Positions 56,232 to 64,000 of a stretch of 64,000 nucleotides of DNA are shown here, piece by piece. The DNA comes from Saprospiraceae bacterium (GTDB lineage: Bacteria > Bacteroidota > Bacteroidia > Chitinophagales > Saprospiraceae). The notes under the pieces are model-generated. The model was given only the letters and a program-made list of their open reading frames with translations, ran no database searches and was not told the DNA's origin. The stretch spans positions 930,001 through 994,000 of the forward strand of contig JADJRO010000001.1 of assembly GCA_016712145.1 (NCBI GenBank), in the 5' to 3' direction. The first letter of the stretch is position 1; every line of letters starts with the position of its first letter. The position numbers and the translations under genes were made by a program.

Positions 56232-57215
56232 CTAAAAGTTGATTTTCTCACCCAAGCCGGCATATAAATAGTTTGAAGCATATTCCTTTTGTAGGAGTTG
56301 AAATGCGAGGTGGCCGGTGCAGTGTGCGGGTGCGACGCGCTTTACTTTCAGTTCATTTTTGATTTTAGATACCAGTTCAATTGTTTGTTTGCGATCAAAA
56401 GGTAAAAGGTGAAATCCTCCGTACACTAAATCAGTTGGGGCTTTGGTCGTTTTTTGGGTTTCTGCAATGATGTTTTCTACGCCGGTATGCGAACAGCCAA
56501 CAATCAATACATCCCCTTTTGGGGTGTGCATGCTCAAAGATAATTCGGGCAAGCCGGTTTGTTTGCATTCATCTTTTGGATGATCAAATTGGCCTTCTAC
56601 AAAACTTTTATTAGGATAACAGGAAAAATAACCCATATACGCTGAACTGGTTGCAATTAAATTTAAGCCGGGAAGAATTTCTTTGGATGTTTTTACAAAT
56701 TCGATGTTTGCTTTCCAAAAACGACCGGATTGTTTGATGAAGAATTTAGTACTTCCTCCATCAAAATACTGCATGTGCTTTGGCAATGAATCCTTAACAG
56801 ATGGTTCTTGTCCGGTTGCATCAAAAGGTACCGGCGCTCCCCAAAAAATATCGTAGGGAAAATAAATCTTTACATTCGGATTGAGTGCCAATAAATAATC
56901 CAGCCCATTGAGATGGTCAAAATGTCCGTGAGAAATTATTACCAAATCAATGCTTTTTAAATCGATGCCCAGTGCTGTAACATTTCGTTTAAATATATCC
57001 GCATTGCTACCCGCATCAAACAGGATGGTTTTGCCCTGATATTTCGTAATACAGGAGAATCCAAAATCTTTTGTGAGCGATGTGTCTTTTCCAAATGCAT
57101 CGTACAAATTGATGATACTTCCTTCTGTTAAAACAGGTTTAAAGGGAATGTTATTTGTAGGCATTGTAAATGCCAGAAAGCACATAACTATTATAAAAAC
57201 AGAAATTTTTTTCAT
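56232..57215 (-). CDS. Secreted metallo-beta-lactamase-fold hydrolase
   Basis: About 327 residues from the ATG at 57215, which starts a signal peptide (MKKISVFIIVMCFLAFTM); a TTG/ATG further up adds 11 residues. The metal motif SHGHFDHLNG (about 97-106), VGCSHTGVENI and a late PAHCTGH give the usual His/Asp set. It is closest to the family annotated as 7,8-dihydropterin-6-yl-methyl-aminobenzene phosphate synthase-like, a large MBL subgroup with mostly unproved substrates. Periplasmic location is inferred. Confidence 0.85.
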   Translation of the reverse strand: MKKISVFIIVMCFLAFTMPTNNIPFKPVLTEGSIINLYDAFGKDTSLTKDFGFSCITKYQGKTILFDAGSNADIFKRNVTALGIDLKSIDLVIISHGHFDHLNGLDYLLALNPNVKIYFPYDIFWGAPVPFDATGQEPSVKDSLPKHMQYFDGGSTKFFIKQSGRFWKANIEFVKTSKEILPGLNLIATSSAYMGYFSCYPNKSFVEGQFDHPKDECKQTGLPELSLSMHTPKGDVLIVGCSHTGVENIIAETQKTTKAPTDLVYGGFHLLPFDRKQTIELVSKIKNELKVKRVAPAHCTGHLAFQLLQKEYASNYLYAGLGEKINF

Positions 57216-57283
57216 AACTATCTTTTGCGTTGATATAAATACGAACAATTCAGGGCTTTGGTTTTATCATTAAAATTACCAGA

Positions 57284-58384
57284 TCACCTTTTATTTAAGT
57301 ACCCATTGTATTCCAAATCGGTCAATTGGAAGGTACCATAAATAAAGTCTCCCTTGGTATCTGAATACACCGCATCCGCCGCACTGCTGACAGAAATCCC
57401 CCGAATGGATTTGTACTCTTTTAAAGGGGTGGACCAGGGCAATCTTTTTTTAGCTTCGGCATTGTACCGGTCGTTTGAAATAAAATTGATCAACTGCCCT
57501 TTATCATTAAACTGAAGCATGGCTACAACTCGCAGGCCTTGATTGTTAAAAGCGGCCTGAACCAGGTGATCATCGATTTCTTGCCATTCAATCCTTGGAT
57601 CTATTAAGGTAGCGGGAGCCATGCAGCACATATCATTAAAAAAAGTTACTGTTTCGGCAAGATCCATTTCGGGTCCATCCAAATACTGCACTTTAAATAT
57701 TGAAAATAAGCGGATATCCATAAAAGCTATTCCATTTTTATATGCATGGTATCCGGCAACAGGAAGACCCTTCATAGTTGCATTCATAAAAAACAATCTG
57801 GCTGGAGTATCCATAAAATTATATTGTACAGATTTAAAAGGCATCCATTCAGATTGCTCGTCTTTACGAATTTTACCTTCAAATTCAATCTTGAAATGCT
57901 GCACCTTTGGCTTACCTACTACCCCAGCCTGTCGTAAATAATTCTGAATTAAAACCGGCAAGCCTAAAAGATCTTTTTCGAGTAATAATTCCGATGCCTT
58001 TTGGTTTTCAGCATTCAACTGCATTTTGTAATCACTCTCAAATTGTTTGTGAAAATTCCAACTTGAAAAGCCAATGAGCGTAATTACAAAGATTATAATA
58101 TTGGCAATCGTACCAAATCGGGCGTCTTGCCACGAACTAATAATAAGATATTGTGAAATCCCAACGGCAAGCAATGCAAAAACACACCAATTGTATTTTG
58201 AAAAACCATAATATCCTGCAGCTAATATAAATAAGATGCATGCTATTAACCACATTACGCCTTGCCCTTTATTGATATCCTTAGTCAATGCCTCCATGTT
58301 TGCATATCCAAAGGCTTTTGCAAATCCCATCAGATGGATAATCCCATGAAAACATAAAAGGGCAATAAAAAGTATTTTAATCAT
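57284..58384 (-). CDS. DUF6544-like membrane protein
   Basis: 366 residues: four membrane segments in the first 115 residues (FIALLCFHGIIHLMGFAKAF first), then a soluble domain of about 230 residues (LPVLIQNYLRQAGVVGKPKV, FNDMCCMAPATLIDP, WSTPLKEYKSIRGI). This matches the protein family I know as DUF6544; function unknown. It is the last of a run of four minus-strand membrane-protein genes spaced by a few bases. Confidence 0.75.
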   Translation of the reverse strand: MIKILFIALLCFHGIIHLMGFAKAFGYANMEALTKDINKGQGVMWLIACILFILAAGYYGFSKYNWCVFALLAVGISQYLIISSWQDARFGTIANIIIFVITLIGFSSWNFHKQFESDYKMQLNAENQKASELLLEKDLLGLPVLIQNYLRQAGVVGKPKVQHFKIEFEGKIRKDEQSEWMPFKSVQYNFMDTPARLFFMNATMKGLPVAGYHAYKNGIAFMDIRLFSIFKVQYLDGPEMDLAETVTFFNDMCCMAPATLIDPRIEWQEIDDHLVQAAFNNQGLRVVAMLQFNDKGQLINFISNDRYNAEAKKRLPWSTPLKEYKSIRGISVSSAADAVYSDTKGDFIYGTFQLTDLEYNGYLNKR

Positions 58385-58388
58385 AGCT

Positions 58389-58868
58389 CTAATTTTTAGA
58401 TTTTTCTATCACACGATATCGATTCATTATCTTAGGATGTATGGTAAAAATGAGTATCAGTAAGCCAATGCTTAGAATTAATGATTGAATCCAAAAATAA
58501 CGCGTCATGATTTGTTGAATGATGATCCAGCTGATGCATATGACTCCAGAATACACAGAAAATGTCCAACTCCAGTGACGATCTGAATAGAGATTCAAAG
58601 CTTGTGTCCATTTCCAATGGGGTTGATAGATTAATCCGATAAAACAAACCAAAGATTGTAAACCAATCAAGCTAAACAATAGGATTCCCGGAATAAGATA
58701 GGATTTAAATGGTGACCCAAGAAGCCAATCTGTATGCATTCCTAACAACTGACCATTGGGTTGGATCATTAGCAAACTACCACCAACCAAAGCATTGATA
58801 CTTAAAAATAAATGCAGGGTGCAAAGAATAAATAAATAGATACTCGCCTTCACCAAATTGTATTTCAA
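58389..58868 (-). CDS. Four-segment membrane protein, unknown family
   Basis: 159 residues with four hydrophobic helices separated by short polar loops (GMHTDWLLGSPF, YQPHWKWTQALN). No signal for secretion beyond the first helix and no recognisable motif. Its stop is 5 bases before the DUF6544-like start and its start is 5 bases after the stop of the YIP1-like gene, so all belong to one operon. Confidence 0.72.
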   Translation of the reverse strand: MKYNLVKASIYLFILCTLHLFLSINALVGGSLLMIQPNGQLLGMHTDWLLGSPFKSYLIPGILLFSLIGLQSLVCFIGLIYQPHWKWTQALNLYSDRHWSWTFSVYSGVICISWIIIQQIMTRYFWIQSLILSIGLLILIFTIHPKIMNRYRVIEKSKN

Positions 58869-58872
58869 ATTA

Positions 58873-59498
58873 CTATCTATTAAAAATCAGAAAAAACAAT
58901 TGATAAGTTAGAAAACCAACAAATCCTAATACAAAAGACATCCATCGATTTGTATGATAAATTTTATTAATTGCAAGTGAAAATAAAAAAATAAACCAAC
59001 ACAAATAGACCAGCATTTGAATCCAGAGTAAGGTACGCCAAATGGTTGGACTGTTGAGTTGAAATTCATACGTCCGTTGATCAATGATATGTACCGCTCC
59101 TAAAAAACTCGTACTGATATCATGCAATCCGGTCGACCAGGATGCAATGCCAATTCCAAATCCAAAGAGTGCAAGTACGTGTTCAAATTGTCCCTGAAGC
59201 TTCCCGAGTCTAGTTAAAACAAATATCAATCCTGCTGCGAGGATCCAGGCTAAGATCATACTAGGCGCACAAAAAACACATTGTATTTATAATATTCATC
59301 TACTGGTATATTAAGCCAGGGTTTCAATGCTTGTCCGCCACCAAAAATCAAAAAAACATAGACTCCTGTATCAAGTCTGGCTTGAACACACACTGCAAAA
59401 AATCCAAATGACAAAGCATTCGGATGCTTTAATAATTCAGAAAACGCATGCCCCGGCTTAAGAAATGCCTGTCTGTAAAGCTGAAAAAAGGAGTTCAT
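58873..59498 (-). pseudogene. YIP1-like membrane protein, one frameshift
   Basis: Two overlapping frames are one protein of about 206 residues. The upstream part (59498-59256) begins MNSFFQLYRQAFLKPGHAF and breaks at FFVRLV. One more base in the A6 run at 59271-59276 makes it read NVFFCAPSMILAWILAAGL, continuing into the second frame (to 58873). The result has five to six hydrophobic segments and resembles bacterial YIP1-family proteins (inference). Function unknown; operonic with the two membrane-protein genes that follow. Confidence 0.72.
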
Positions 59499-59618
59499 CT
59501 ACCTGGAAGTGAATAAATCACAAAATAGTAAAATCAAGAAACATGCATGGATACTAGCTCAAAAAACTGGTCAATCCGCAATGGAATGATCCGTTTTTTT
59601 GATACATGGTGCTAAACA

Positions 59619-60484
59619 TCATGTTCTTAAATTGAGGCTTCTATGATTTCTATTGAAGGTTATTTTCGCTGCGACAAATCCAAGAGCAAGTGCTAAGGGA
59701 TAATCACTAATCCAGTGGACATCGGTATTAATCATGGCGATTGCAGTTAATCCGATAATCCCATAGCCTACTGGTTTTAACCATTTTTTGTTTGGATAAT
59801 TCAGGACCAATGTGGTAACAGTAGCCATCATGGTAGCCAAATGGCCACTTGGAAATGCATCGTATCTGGATGTGTTGGTTTGATATTCGACAAAGCCTGG
59901 AAGTGGTCTCCAGATGCCTCCATCTGCTGTGGCGCGAAAAGGGCTTTCTCTTCCGGTAATGCGTTTGATAATTTGTGTGGACATTCCCATGGTAATAAAG
60001 GTTTCAGTCAAATCCCAGGCAACACCTACCGAACGTTTATCGTGAAATAGCTTGCCATAAGCAAATAAACCGGCTGCCAATAGAACGGATGTACCCCTTC
60101 ACCGAGTTGATACAATCCGCTGTTTAAATTTCTCGGAATTCGGATGATGCGTGCTTTCTTGTATTTTAATATAACCTCATAGTCCGTTTGTGAATACAAA
60201 TGCATCTGTCTGCAAATATGCTTTACCCCATCTGCAATCGGCTGATCAAAAGGAATGAGCAAGCCCGTTGCAATCATGGTTGCAACAAAGCCGGTTGTGT
60301 ATTGCTTTTTAAAAGGGGATTTAAATATTTGATACACATCACCTGGTGTATTTGTCAAAAAGCGGAATGGTTTTGATTTGGAATTTAGTGCAAGGCCAAT
60401 CTCAGTCTCATGTTCCAACTGGCTGCTATCTTGTTGAGCAAAACAGAGAATAGGTAAGATTAAAAAGAAAAGGCATTTAAGCAT
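59619..60484 (-). pseudogene. PAP2-superfamily phosphatase, one frameshift
   Basis: About 286 residues if restored. The first part (from the ATG at 60484, signal peptide ending CFAQ) reads to SGLYQLGEG. One more base in the C4 run at 60094-60097 gives GEGGTSVLLAAGLFAYGKLF and joins the second frame. PAP2 active-site motifs are in the second part: KRITGRESPF, FPSGHLATMMA and TDVHWISDYPLALALG (catalytic His residues in SGH and DVHWxSD). It would remove phosphate from lipid phosphates at the membrane, for example undecaprenyl diphosphate or phosphatidic acid. Confidence 0.85.
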
Positions 60485-60524
60485 AGAAATAATTAAAGAT
60501 AGCAATGATAGTAAATAAATCCTT

Positions 60525-60630
60525 CCGCTGGGAGTAGGCTGAGCCTACGTCCCAATTTAAATTCAAAAATTAATCAAATAAATTTCAATTGTAAATGGAA
60601 CACGAATAGGTTGAACCTTTTGAGGAATGA
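60525..60630. repeat. Dispersed intergenic hairpin repeat, copy A
   Basis: CCGCTGGGAGTAGGCTGAGCCTACGT, written here in two parts CCGCTGGG and TAGGCTGAGCCTACG, is a palindromic hairpin. It is followed by TTTCAATTGTAAA and a second palindrome AGGTTGAACCT with TTGAGGAATGA. The same order recurs at 63710-63817. A lone TAGGCTAAGCCTACGC hairpin lies at 60681-60696 and a partial copy at 62044-62060. Apart from these repeats nothing is seen in 60506-60805. Confidence 0.65.
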
Positions 60631-60805
60631 AATAAACTTAAAGCAAAATTATTCTTTTATTTAAAACATACATTTCTTTATAGGCTAAGCCTACGCCTAG
60701 CAATTCAATATTAATTAGTTGTCTAATTTGCAATTAATCTAAAAATTGGATGATCCCTCCGATCCTATTCACGCCGCAACGGGATCCACCGCATTGCATC
60801 AGAAT

Positions 60806-61972
60806 TTAAATTTTAATAAACTTGATAAAACAAACCTGATGATAATGCTTTAGCTTTATATAATACACACCGGCTGGAAGTTCACTTAGAATTATATTTT
60901 CAAATTGATCCATTTTCAACTCGCGAACTAATGCTTGATTCATATTATATATTCCTAACAAGGCATCGTTTGATACATCAAATGCATTCAAGTTAATCTG
61001 GTAGCTTGCCGGATTTGGAAATGGGACCAATGCGTTTGTATTCCAAAATGATTGAGTCGCAATGAGAATTTGGGTATTCTGATAATAATTAAACTTAGCA
61101 GTTTGTCCGGTCATAAAATCAAAATCTCCGTCGTGGTCCAGGTCCACCAGAAAGGGTGCCGGATCGCCTGTGTTCGTTTTGATTGAAAATGGGTTTATTA
61201 TGGGTGGAAGAAACGCAGGCATAAATTTTGTTCCATTGTTTTCAAAATACTCAAAGGATGGGCTTTGATTAGCGACCAGAAGATCCAGGTCCCCATCGTT
61301 GTCTAAATCAGCGGCCGTCGGGACCAAATCGGTTTCAGCTGATTCAATAAAAAATGGATTAAATATGACATCTCCAAACTTTGGAACTTTGGCTGTTCCA
61401 ATATTTTCCTGAAATACGATTCCGTTTGTTTCTGTCCCTGCTATTAAATCCAAGTCAGCATCATAGTCCAAATCCAGCAATATTGGAGTCATATATTTTC
61501 TATTGGGATTCAAGGAAAATGGATTGATAACTGCATTTGCAAATTTAGGAGCAGTTGGAGTCCCCGTATTTTGAAAATACTCTAAATCTCCTCGTTCACT
61601 TCCAAGCAATAAATCAAAATCGCCATCCTGATCGAGATCACCAAATACAATTCGTGAATAAGCACCTGCAGTTTTTAAACTAAAAGGGTTTAATAGCGGA
61701 TTCATAAATTTTGCAATATTTTGAGTTCCACTGTTTTGATAATAGTAAAAAATTCCTGAAGCACTTCCAGTAAACATATCAACATCATGATCTCCATCCA
61801 AATCTACAAAGCACGGAGTTTGTCGCATATCAGACACTTTCAATGAAAAAGGATTTGCAACCGGATTTAAAAATACTTGACCAGAAAGGGCATTCGCAGC
61901 TCCCCAAAAAAACAAATAAAATAAAAGGGATTTAATTTTTATAGATCCTATGAAATGGGATATTTTCTTCAT
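60806..61972 (-). CDS. Secreted VCBS/FG-GAP repeat protein with T9SS type A sorting domain
   Basis: 388 residues from the ATG at 61972 (MKKISHFIGSIKIKSLLFY); an ATG at 62029 adds 19 residues without family support. Signal peptide, then about six FG-GAP-like blade repeats with Ca2+-binding loops (DLDGDHDVD, DLDQDGDFDLLLG, DLDNDGDLDLLV) and a recurrent NPFSL motif. The last 75 residues (VPFPNPASYQINLNAF to FIKFIKI) form a type A sorting domain. Probably a secreted beta-propeller; ligand unknown. Confidence 0.88.
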   Translation of the reverse strand: MKKISHFIGSIKIKSLLFYLFFWGAANALSGQVFLNPVANPFSLKVSDMRQTPCFVDLDGDHDVDMFTGSASGIFYYYQNSGTQNIAKFMNPLLNPFSLKTAGAYSRIVFGDLDQDGDFDLLLGSERGDLEYFQNTGTPTAPKFANAVINPFSLNPNRKYMTPILLDLDYDADLDLIAGTETNGIVFQENIGTAKVPKFGDVIFNPFFIESAETDLVPTAADLDNDGDLDLLVANQSPSFEYFENNGTKFMPAFLPPIINPFSIKTNTGDPAPFLVDLDHDGDFDFMTGQTAKFNYYQNTQILIATQSFWNTNALVPFPNPASYQINLNAFDVSNDALLGIYNMNQALVRELKMDQFENIILSELPAGVYYIKLKHYHQVCFIKFIKI

Positions 61973-62126
61973 GCTATTAAATTTGTTGCGAAATACAAAT
62001 ATACTCTGCCAGAAGGAACTCTCTTCCATTTTATTAATTCACTCCGCTGGGCGTAGGCTGTCCAGTAGTCAGCAATTAGGGGTCAGTAGTCAGGGGTTAA
62101 TTGTCAATAGCTGAATCTATAAATAT

Positions 62127-62162
62127 AAAAAAGCCCCTTCCCGGCAAACGCTTAGAAGGGGC
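62127..62162 (-). terminator. Terminator after the DUF5675 gene
   Basis: On the minus strand GCCCCTTC (62162-62155) pairs with GAAGGGGC (62040-62033 read as 62140-62133), followed by a T6 run (62132-62127). It lies 23 bases after the stop at 62185. Confidence 0.8.
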
Positions 62163-62184
62163 AGGTTGTATCCAATTCGTTAAA

Positions 62185-62598
62185 TCAGATGATTGCCAGT
62201 TGCATGATTTCAATTTGCATTTCTTGTTTATCCGGAATGTTCAAAGCATCCAAAGAATTCAGTAGTAGTTTTAAAGCCGTTTTCGAACGCAGTCCGCGAC
62301 CCGGAGCGGTCAACTCCATAACCGGAGCGATGCAACCTCGCAATTCTTTAAGTGCATTGTTGGCGGGGTGAACTAGTATCAGACTTCTGTCGGGTACCTG
62401 GAGGAGTTCGATGTGTCTGGAAAACTTTTTGCTGACTCTAAATCGGATGCGATAAAGTCCTTCCGGGATGCAGGAGATTTGTTTGCGATTTTGCTTCCAG
62501 GGAAGTTCGATCGTTTTACACAATTCCTGTCCCATCAAAAACAGCGTACCGTTGGTAGCTGTTGGATGATAGATCCGTTTGATTTGCAATTGAATCAT
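62185..62598 (-). CDS. DUF5675 family protein
   Basis: 137 residues of the DUF5675 type: an N-terminal strand with TNGTLFLMGQELCKTIELPW, IPEGLYRIRFRVSKKF and the C-terminal RGCIAPV segment preceded by LVHPANNALKELRG. The family is common in Bacteroidota and in phage genomes, and its fold is said to be related to cell-wall-acting enzymes; function unproved. The neighbouring upstream gene (15 bases away) is also a conserved hypothetical, so the two may work together. Confidence 0.8.
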   Translation of the reverse strand: MIQLQIKRIYHPTATNGTLFLMGQELCKTIELPWKQNRKQISCIPEGLYRIRFRVSKKFSRHIELLQVPDRSLILVHPANNALKELRGCIAPVMELTAPGRGLRSKTALKLLLNSLDALNIPDKQEMQIEIMQLAII

Positions 62599-62613
62599 TG
62601 AACTGCAATTTAG

Positions 62614-63369
62614 TTATTCTGAATAAATTATTTGAACCGGATTGTTATCGCCAGAATTTAAAGGATAATTTTTATTATTCAATTTCTGATAAAAATTAAT
62701 CCGAAGCACAATGAGCAATAAGCCTTCTGAGTCATCAATTTCTGGAGCTACAAGGTCGAAAGCCGGAATGACTTCTTTATTACCCAATGCAATTAAGTGC
62801 TCATTGCTAAAACCATTTACGGAAGTAGCGTTTGCAACACTGATACGAGCCCACATAAATTGAAATCCACAATGTGTAGCACCTTGAGCCAGATTCATTG
62901 TTTTTTCAATCAGGAATTCATTAAACTGAATTTTCTTTGCGACCTTTATAAATTCATACTTTCCTGAAAAAACAAGGTCTAAAACGGCCCGTTCGTTTAA
63001 CATCAATCCGGTAAACATCTTTCTTGTTTCCGGAGATTCCAGAGCAATAGCAATTTTTCGTTCACCGCGATTGCTGACAAGATCGAATTTCTTAATCTCT
63101 GCCAATACTTTTGATAATCTGCCCATGTAATGAATGTCGGCGCTTCCAAAGCTTACCGGTCTTAAGGCTGTCCTGATAATTTTTCCTGCCTGAGAAATTT
63201 CAGTAAACTCAGCCATGTTTTCACGGGTACGCACAAATCGCGGATCGTTTTTAATCAACCCGGGTTTTACTCCACCTTTCTTTCGAACGATGTGACCGTT
63301 TTTCGATTCATAAAAACTTAGGTCATCCAGAGTGCCCTCTACTTTCAATAAACTTTTCAAACGTGCCAT
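62614..63369 (-). CDS. Conserved Bacteroidota hypothetical protein
   Basis: 251 residues from the ATG at 63369 (MARLKSLLKVEGTLDDLSFY); an upstream ATG at 63417 adds 16 residues not found in the family. The N-terminal 70 residues (a KGGVKPGLIKNDPRFVRTRE stretch, then NMAEF) are typical of a hypothetical family I recall from many Bacteroidota, often beside DUF5675 or small unknown genes. No signal peptide or membrane segment. Function unknown. Confidence 0.75.
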   Translation of the reverse strand: MARLKSLLKVEGTLDDLSFYESKNGHIVRKKGGVKPGLIKNDPRFVRTRENMAEFTEISQAGKIIRTALRPVSFGSADIHYMGRLSKVLAEIKKFDLVSNRGERKIAIALESPETRKMFTGLMLNERAVLDLVFSGKYEFIKVAKKIQFNEFLIEKTMNLAQGATHCGFQFMWARISVANATSVNGFSNEHLIALGNKEVIPAFDLVAPEIDDSEGLLLIVLRINFYQKLNNKNYPLNSGDNNPVQIIYSE

Positions 63370-63549
63370 ACTAAAAAAATTAAAAAAATTAATAAAATAT
63401 TTTACTTCATGTTGCAATTGCTAAAAGCTTTTCATGAAGTCATCGCTAGTTCAACAAAATCAAAACGCCCGCAAGTTTCATTGATAGCGCACTTGTCGCT
63501 CTTGTCGCCATTGGCTTAAATTGGTGTAAATTTTGTACTTTTTCAAAAT

Positions 63550-63637
63550 AGATAAAGAATAGATGGAGAATAGATAAAGAATAGATAAAGAAGGGATAAA
63601 GAAGGGATATAGTTATGATATAGTTATGATGAAGTTA
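63550..63637. repeat. 11-bp degenerate tandem repeat, 8 units
   Basis: Eight consecutive 11-bp units in strict register, drifting from AGATAAAGAAT through GGATAAAGAAG to TGATATAGTTA. They lie in the 507-base gap upstream of the hypothetical gene, which otherwise holds only the repeat at 63710-63817. Confidence 0.75.
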
Positions 63638-63709
63638 GTCTGGAGGGCTGAGGGGCTGGACGTCTGAAGGGCTGGATTTGATTTTAATACTCTAGACTAC
63701 TAATTTCCC

Positions 63710-63817
63710 CCGCTGGGCATAGGCTCAGCCTACGTACTTATTTTGATCGAAGAACAAATCATATCTATTTCAATTGTAAAGCGGACATGCATAGGTTGTA
63801 CCTATTGAGGGATGAAT
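63710..63817. repeat. Dispersed intergenic hairpin repeat, copy B
   Basis: CCGCTGGG, then TAGGCTCAGCCTACGT (palindromic), TTTCAATTGTAAA, and ATAGGTTGTACCT with TTGAGGGATGAA. It has the same order and spacing as 60525-60630, with scattered differences in the linker. Confidence 0.65.
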
Positions 63818-63876
63818 CATTATCTACACAGTCGGGAATTGAAACGCATGCCTTTCATTGATAGGTAAAATATCAA

Positions 63877-64000
63877 TTAGGCTTTGTTCTTTTGCATTCG
63901 TCCAAAAGCACCAAAACGCTTGTTAGAAATGAAGGCGTTCTTGCCTTCCTCAAGCTTCAGCTTAAATTTTTCGCACACTTTTGTTTTTATGATAAATCTT
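63877..64000 (-). CDS. C-terminal end of an unidentified protein (5' end outside window)
   Basis: An open frame enters from the right edge and ends at the TAA at 63879-63877. The last 40 residues include KTKVCEKFKLKLEEGKNAF and SNKRFGAFGRMQKNKA: basic, without stops and with a coding-like residue balance. No ATG exists in this stretch before the window edge apart from a late Met, so the gene begins beyond 64000. Family not recognised. Confidence 0.5.
   Translation of the reverse strand, partial: RFIIKTKVCEKFKLKLEEGKNAFISNKRFGAFGRMQKNKA

Noticed and set aside
58432..58647. Second minus-strand frame of 71 codons inside the 4-TM membrane protein gene
   Set aside because: Alternative frame of the same strand, without the regular hydrophobic pattern; the operon spacing fits only the 159-residue frame.
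60506..60805. RNA gene suggested by the paired hairpins
   Set aside because: No tRNA, tmRNA, RNase P or riboswitch features can be matched; the hairpins are better explained as a dispersed repeat also present at 63.7 kb.

Overview
The window is AT-rich bacterial DNA from the phylum Bacteroidota, most likely a member of the Saprospiria or a related class (the class is my inference). The evidence: several large secreted proteins end in type IX secretion sorting domains (type B gliding-motility type and type A). Start codons lack Shine-Dalgarno sequences. Several genes carry the TAnnTTTG promoter box of this phylum. The gene order bamD - Rpb6/omega - coaBC - DUF4835 is a Bacteroidota hallmark. 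No transposase, phage, CRISPR array, rRNA or tRNA was recognised.

Layout. 1-4.1 kb: 3' part of a huge secreted M43 metalloprotease/lectin protein. 4.1-11.4 kb: small envelope proteins, a metal ABC permease fused to a DtxR-like domain, rbfA, recG, an ankyrin protein and a serA-like dehydrogenase. 11.5-15.6 kb (minus): compact operon tdk-purH-coaX-outer membrane protein. 15.7-19.8 kb: conserved hypothetical, rhomboid protease, and a murQ/Na+ symporter pair. 19.9-25.5 kb: MFS transporter, TMTC-like membrane TPR protein, delta-60 repeat secreted protein, LolA-like protein. 25.6-31.7 kb: GH3-like enzyme, bamD, rpoZ-like, coaBC, DUF4835, purN, beta-carbonic anhydrase. 31.8-39.8 kb: sensor kinase, response regulator and five small secreted proteins, four of them related cysteine-patterned paralogues, plus a barrel-like protein. 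39.8-45.6 kb: lipoprotein, 1450-residue adhesin-like protein, pseudouridine synthase. 45.7-47.6 kb: HicAB toxin-antitoxin and an arsC-aquaporin pair. 47.7-55.3 kb: S9 peptidase, beta-helix protein, RNA methyltransferase, a 510-bp heptamer minisatellite, OmpA-like protein. 55.4-64 kb: MITE-like element, metallo-beta-lactamase-fold protein, a run of membrane proteins (DUF6544, 4-TM, YIP1-like, PAP2), VCBS protein, DUF5675, a conserved hypothetical, and the end of one more gene.

The best candidate for an undescribed system is 31.8-39.8 kb. A two-component pair sits directly upstream of a five-gene run of small secreted proteins, four of them sharing spaced-cysteine domains. The same 16-bp, partly palindromic element (TTTCATACGAATGTGG) lies in front of both the response regulator gene and the first gene of the run.

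Caution: five genes (symporter, sensor kinase, S9 peptidase, YIP1-like, PAP2) are interrupted by single-base frameshifts. There are six breaks in all, each lying in a homopolymer run and each repaired by adding one base. This looks more like homopolymer undercalling in a long-read assembly than biology, although real decay cannot be excluded. Intergenic regions are rich in 7-, 8- and 11-bp tandem repeats and in two families of dispersed hairpin repeats.
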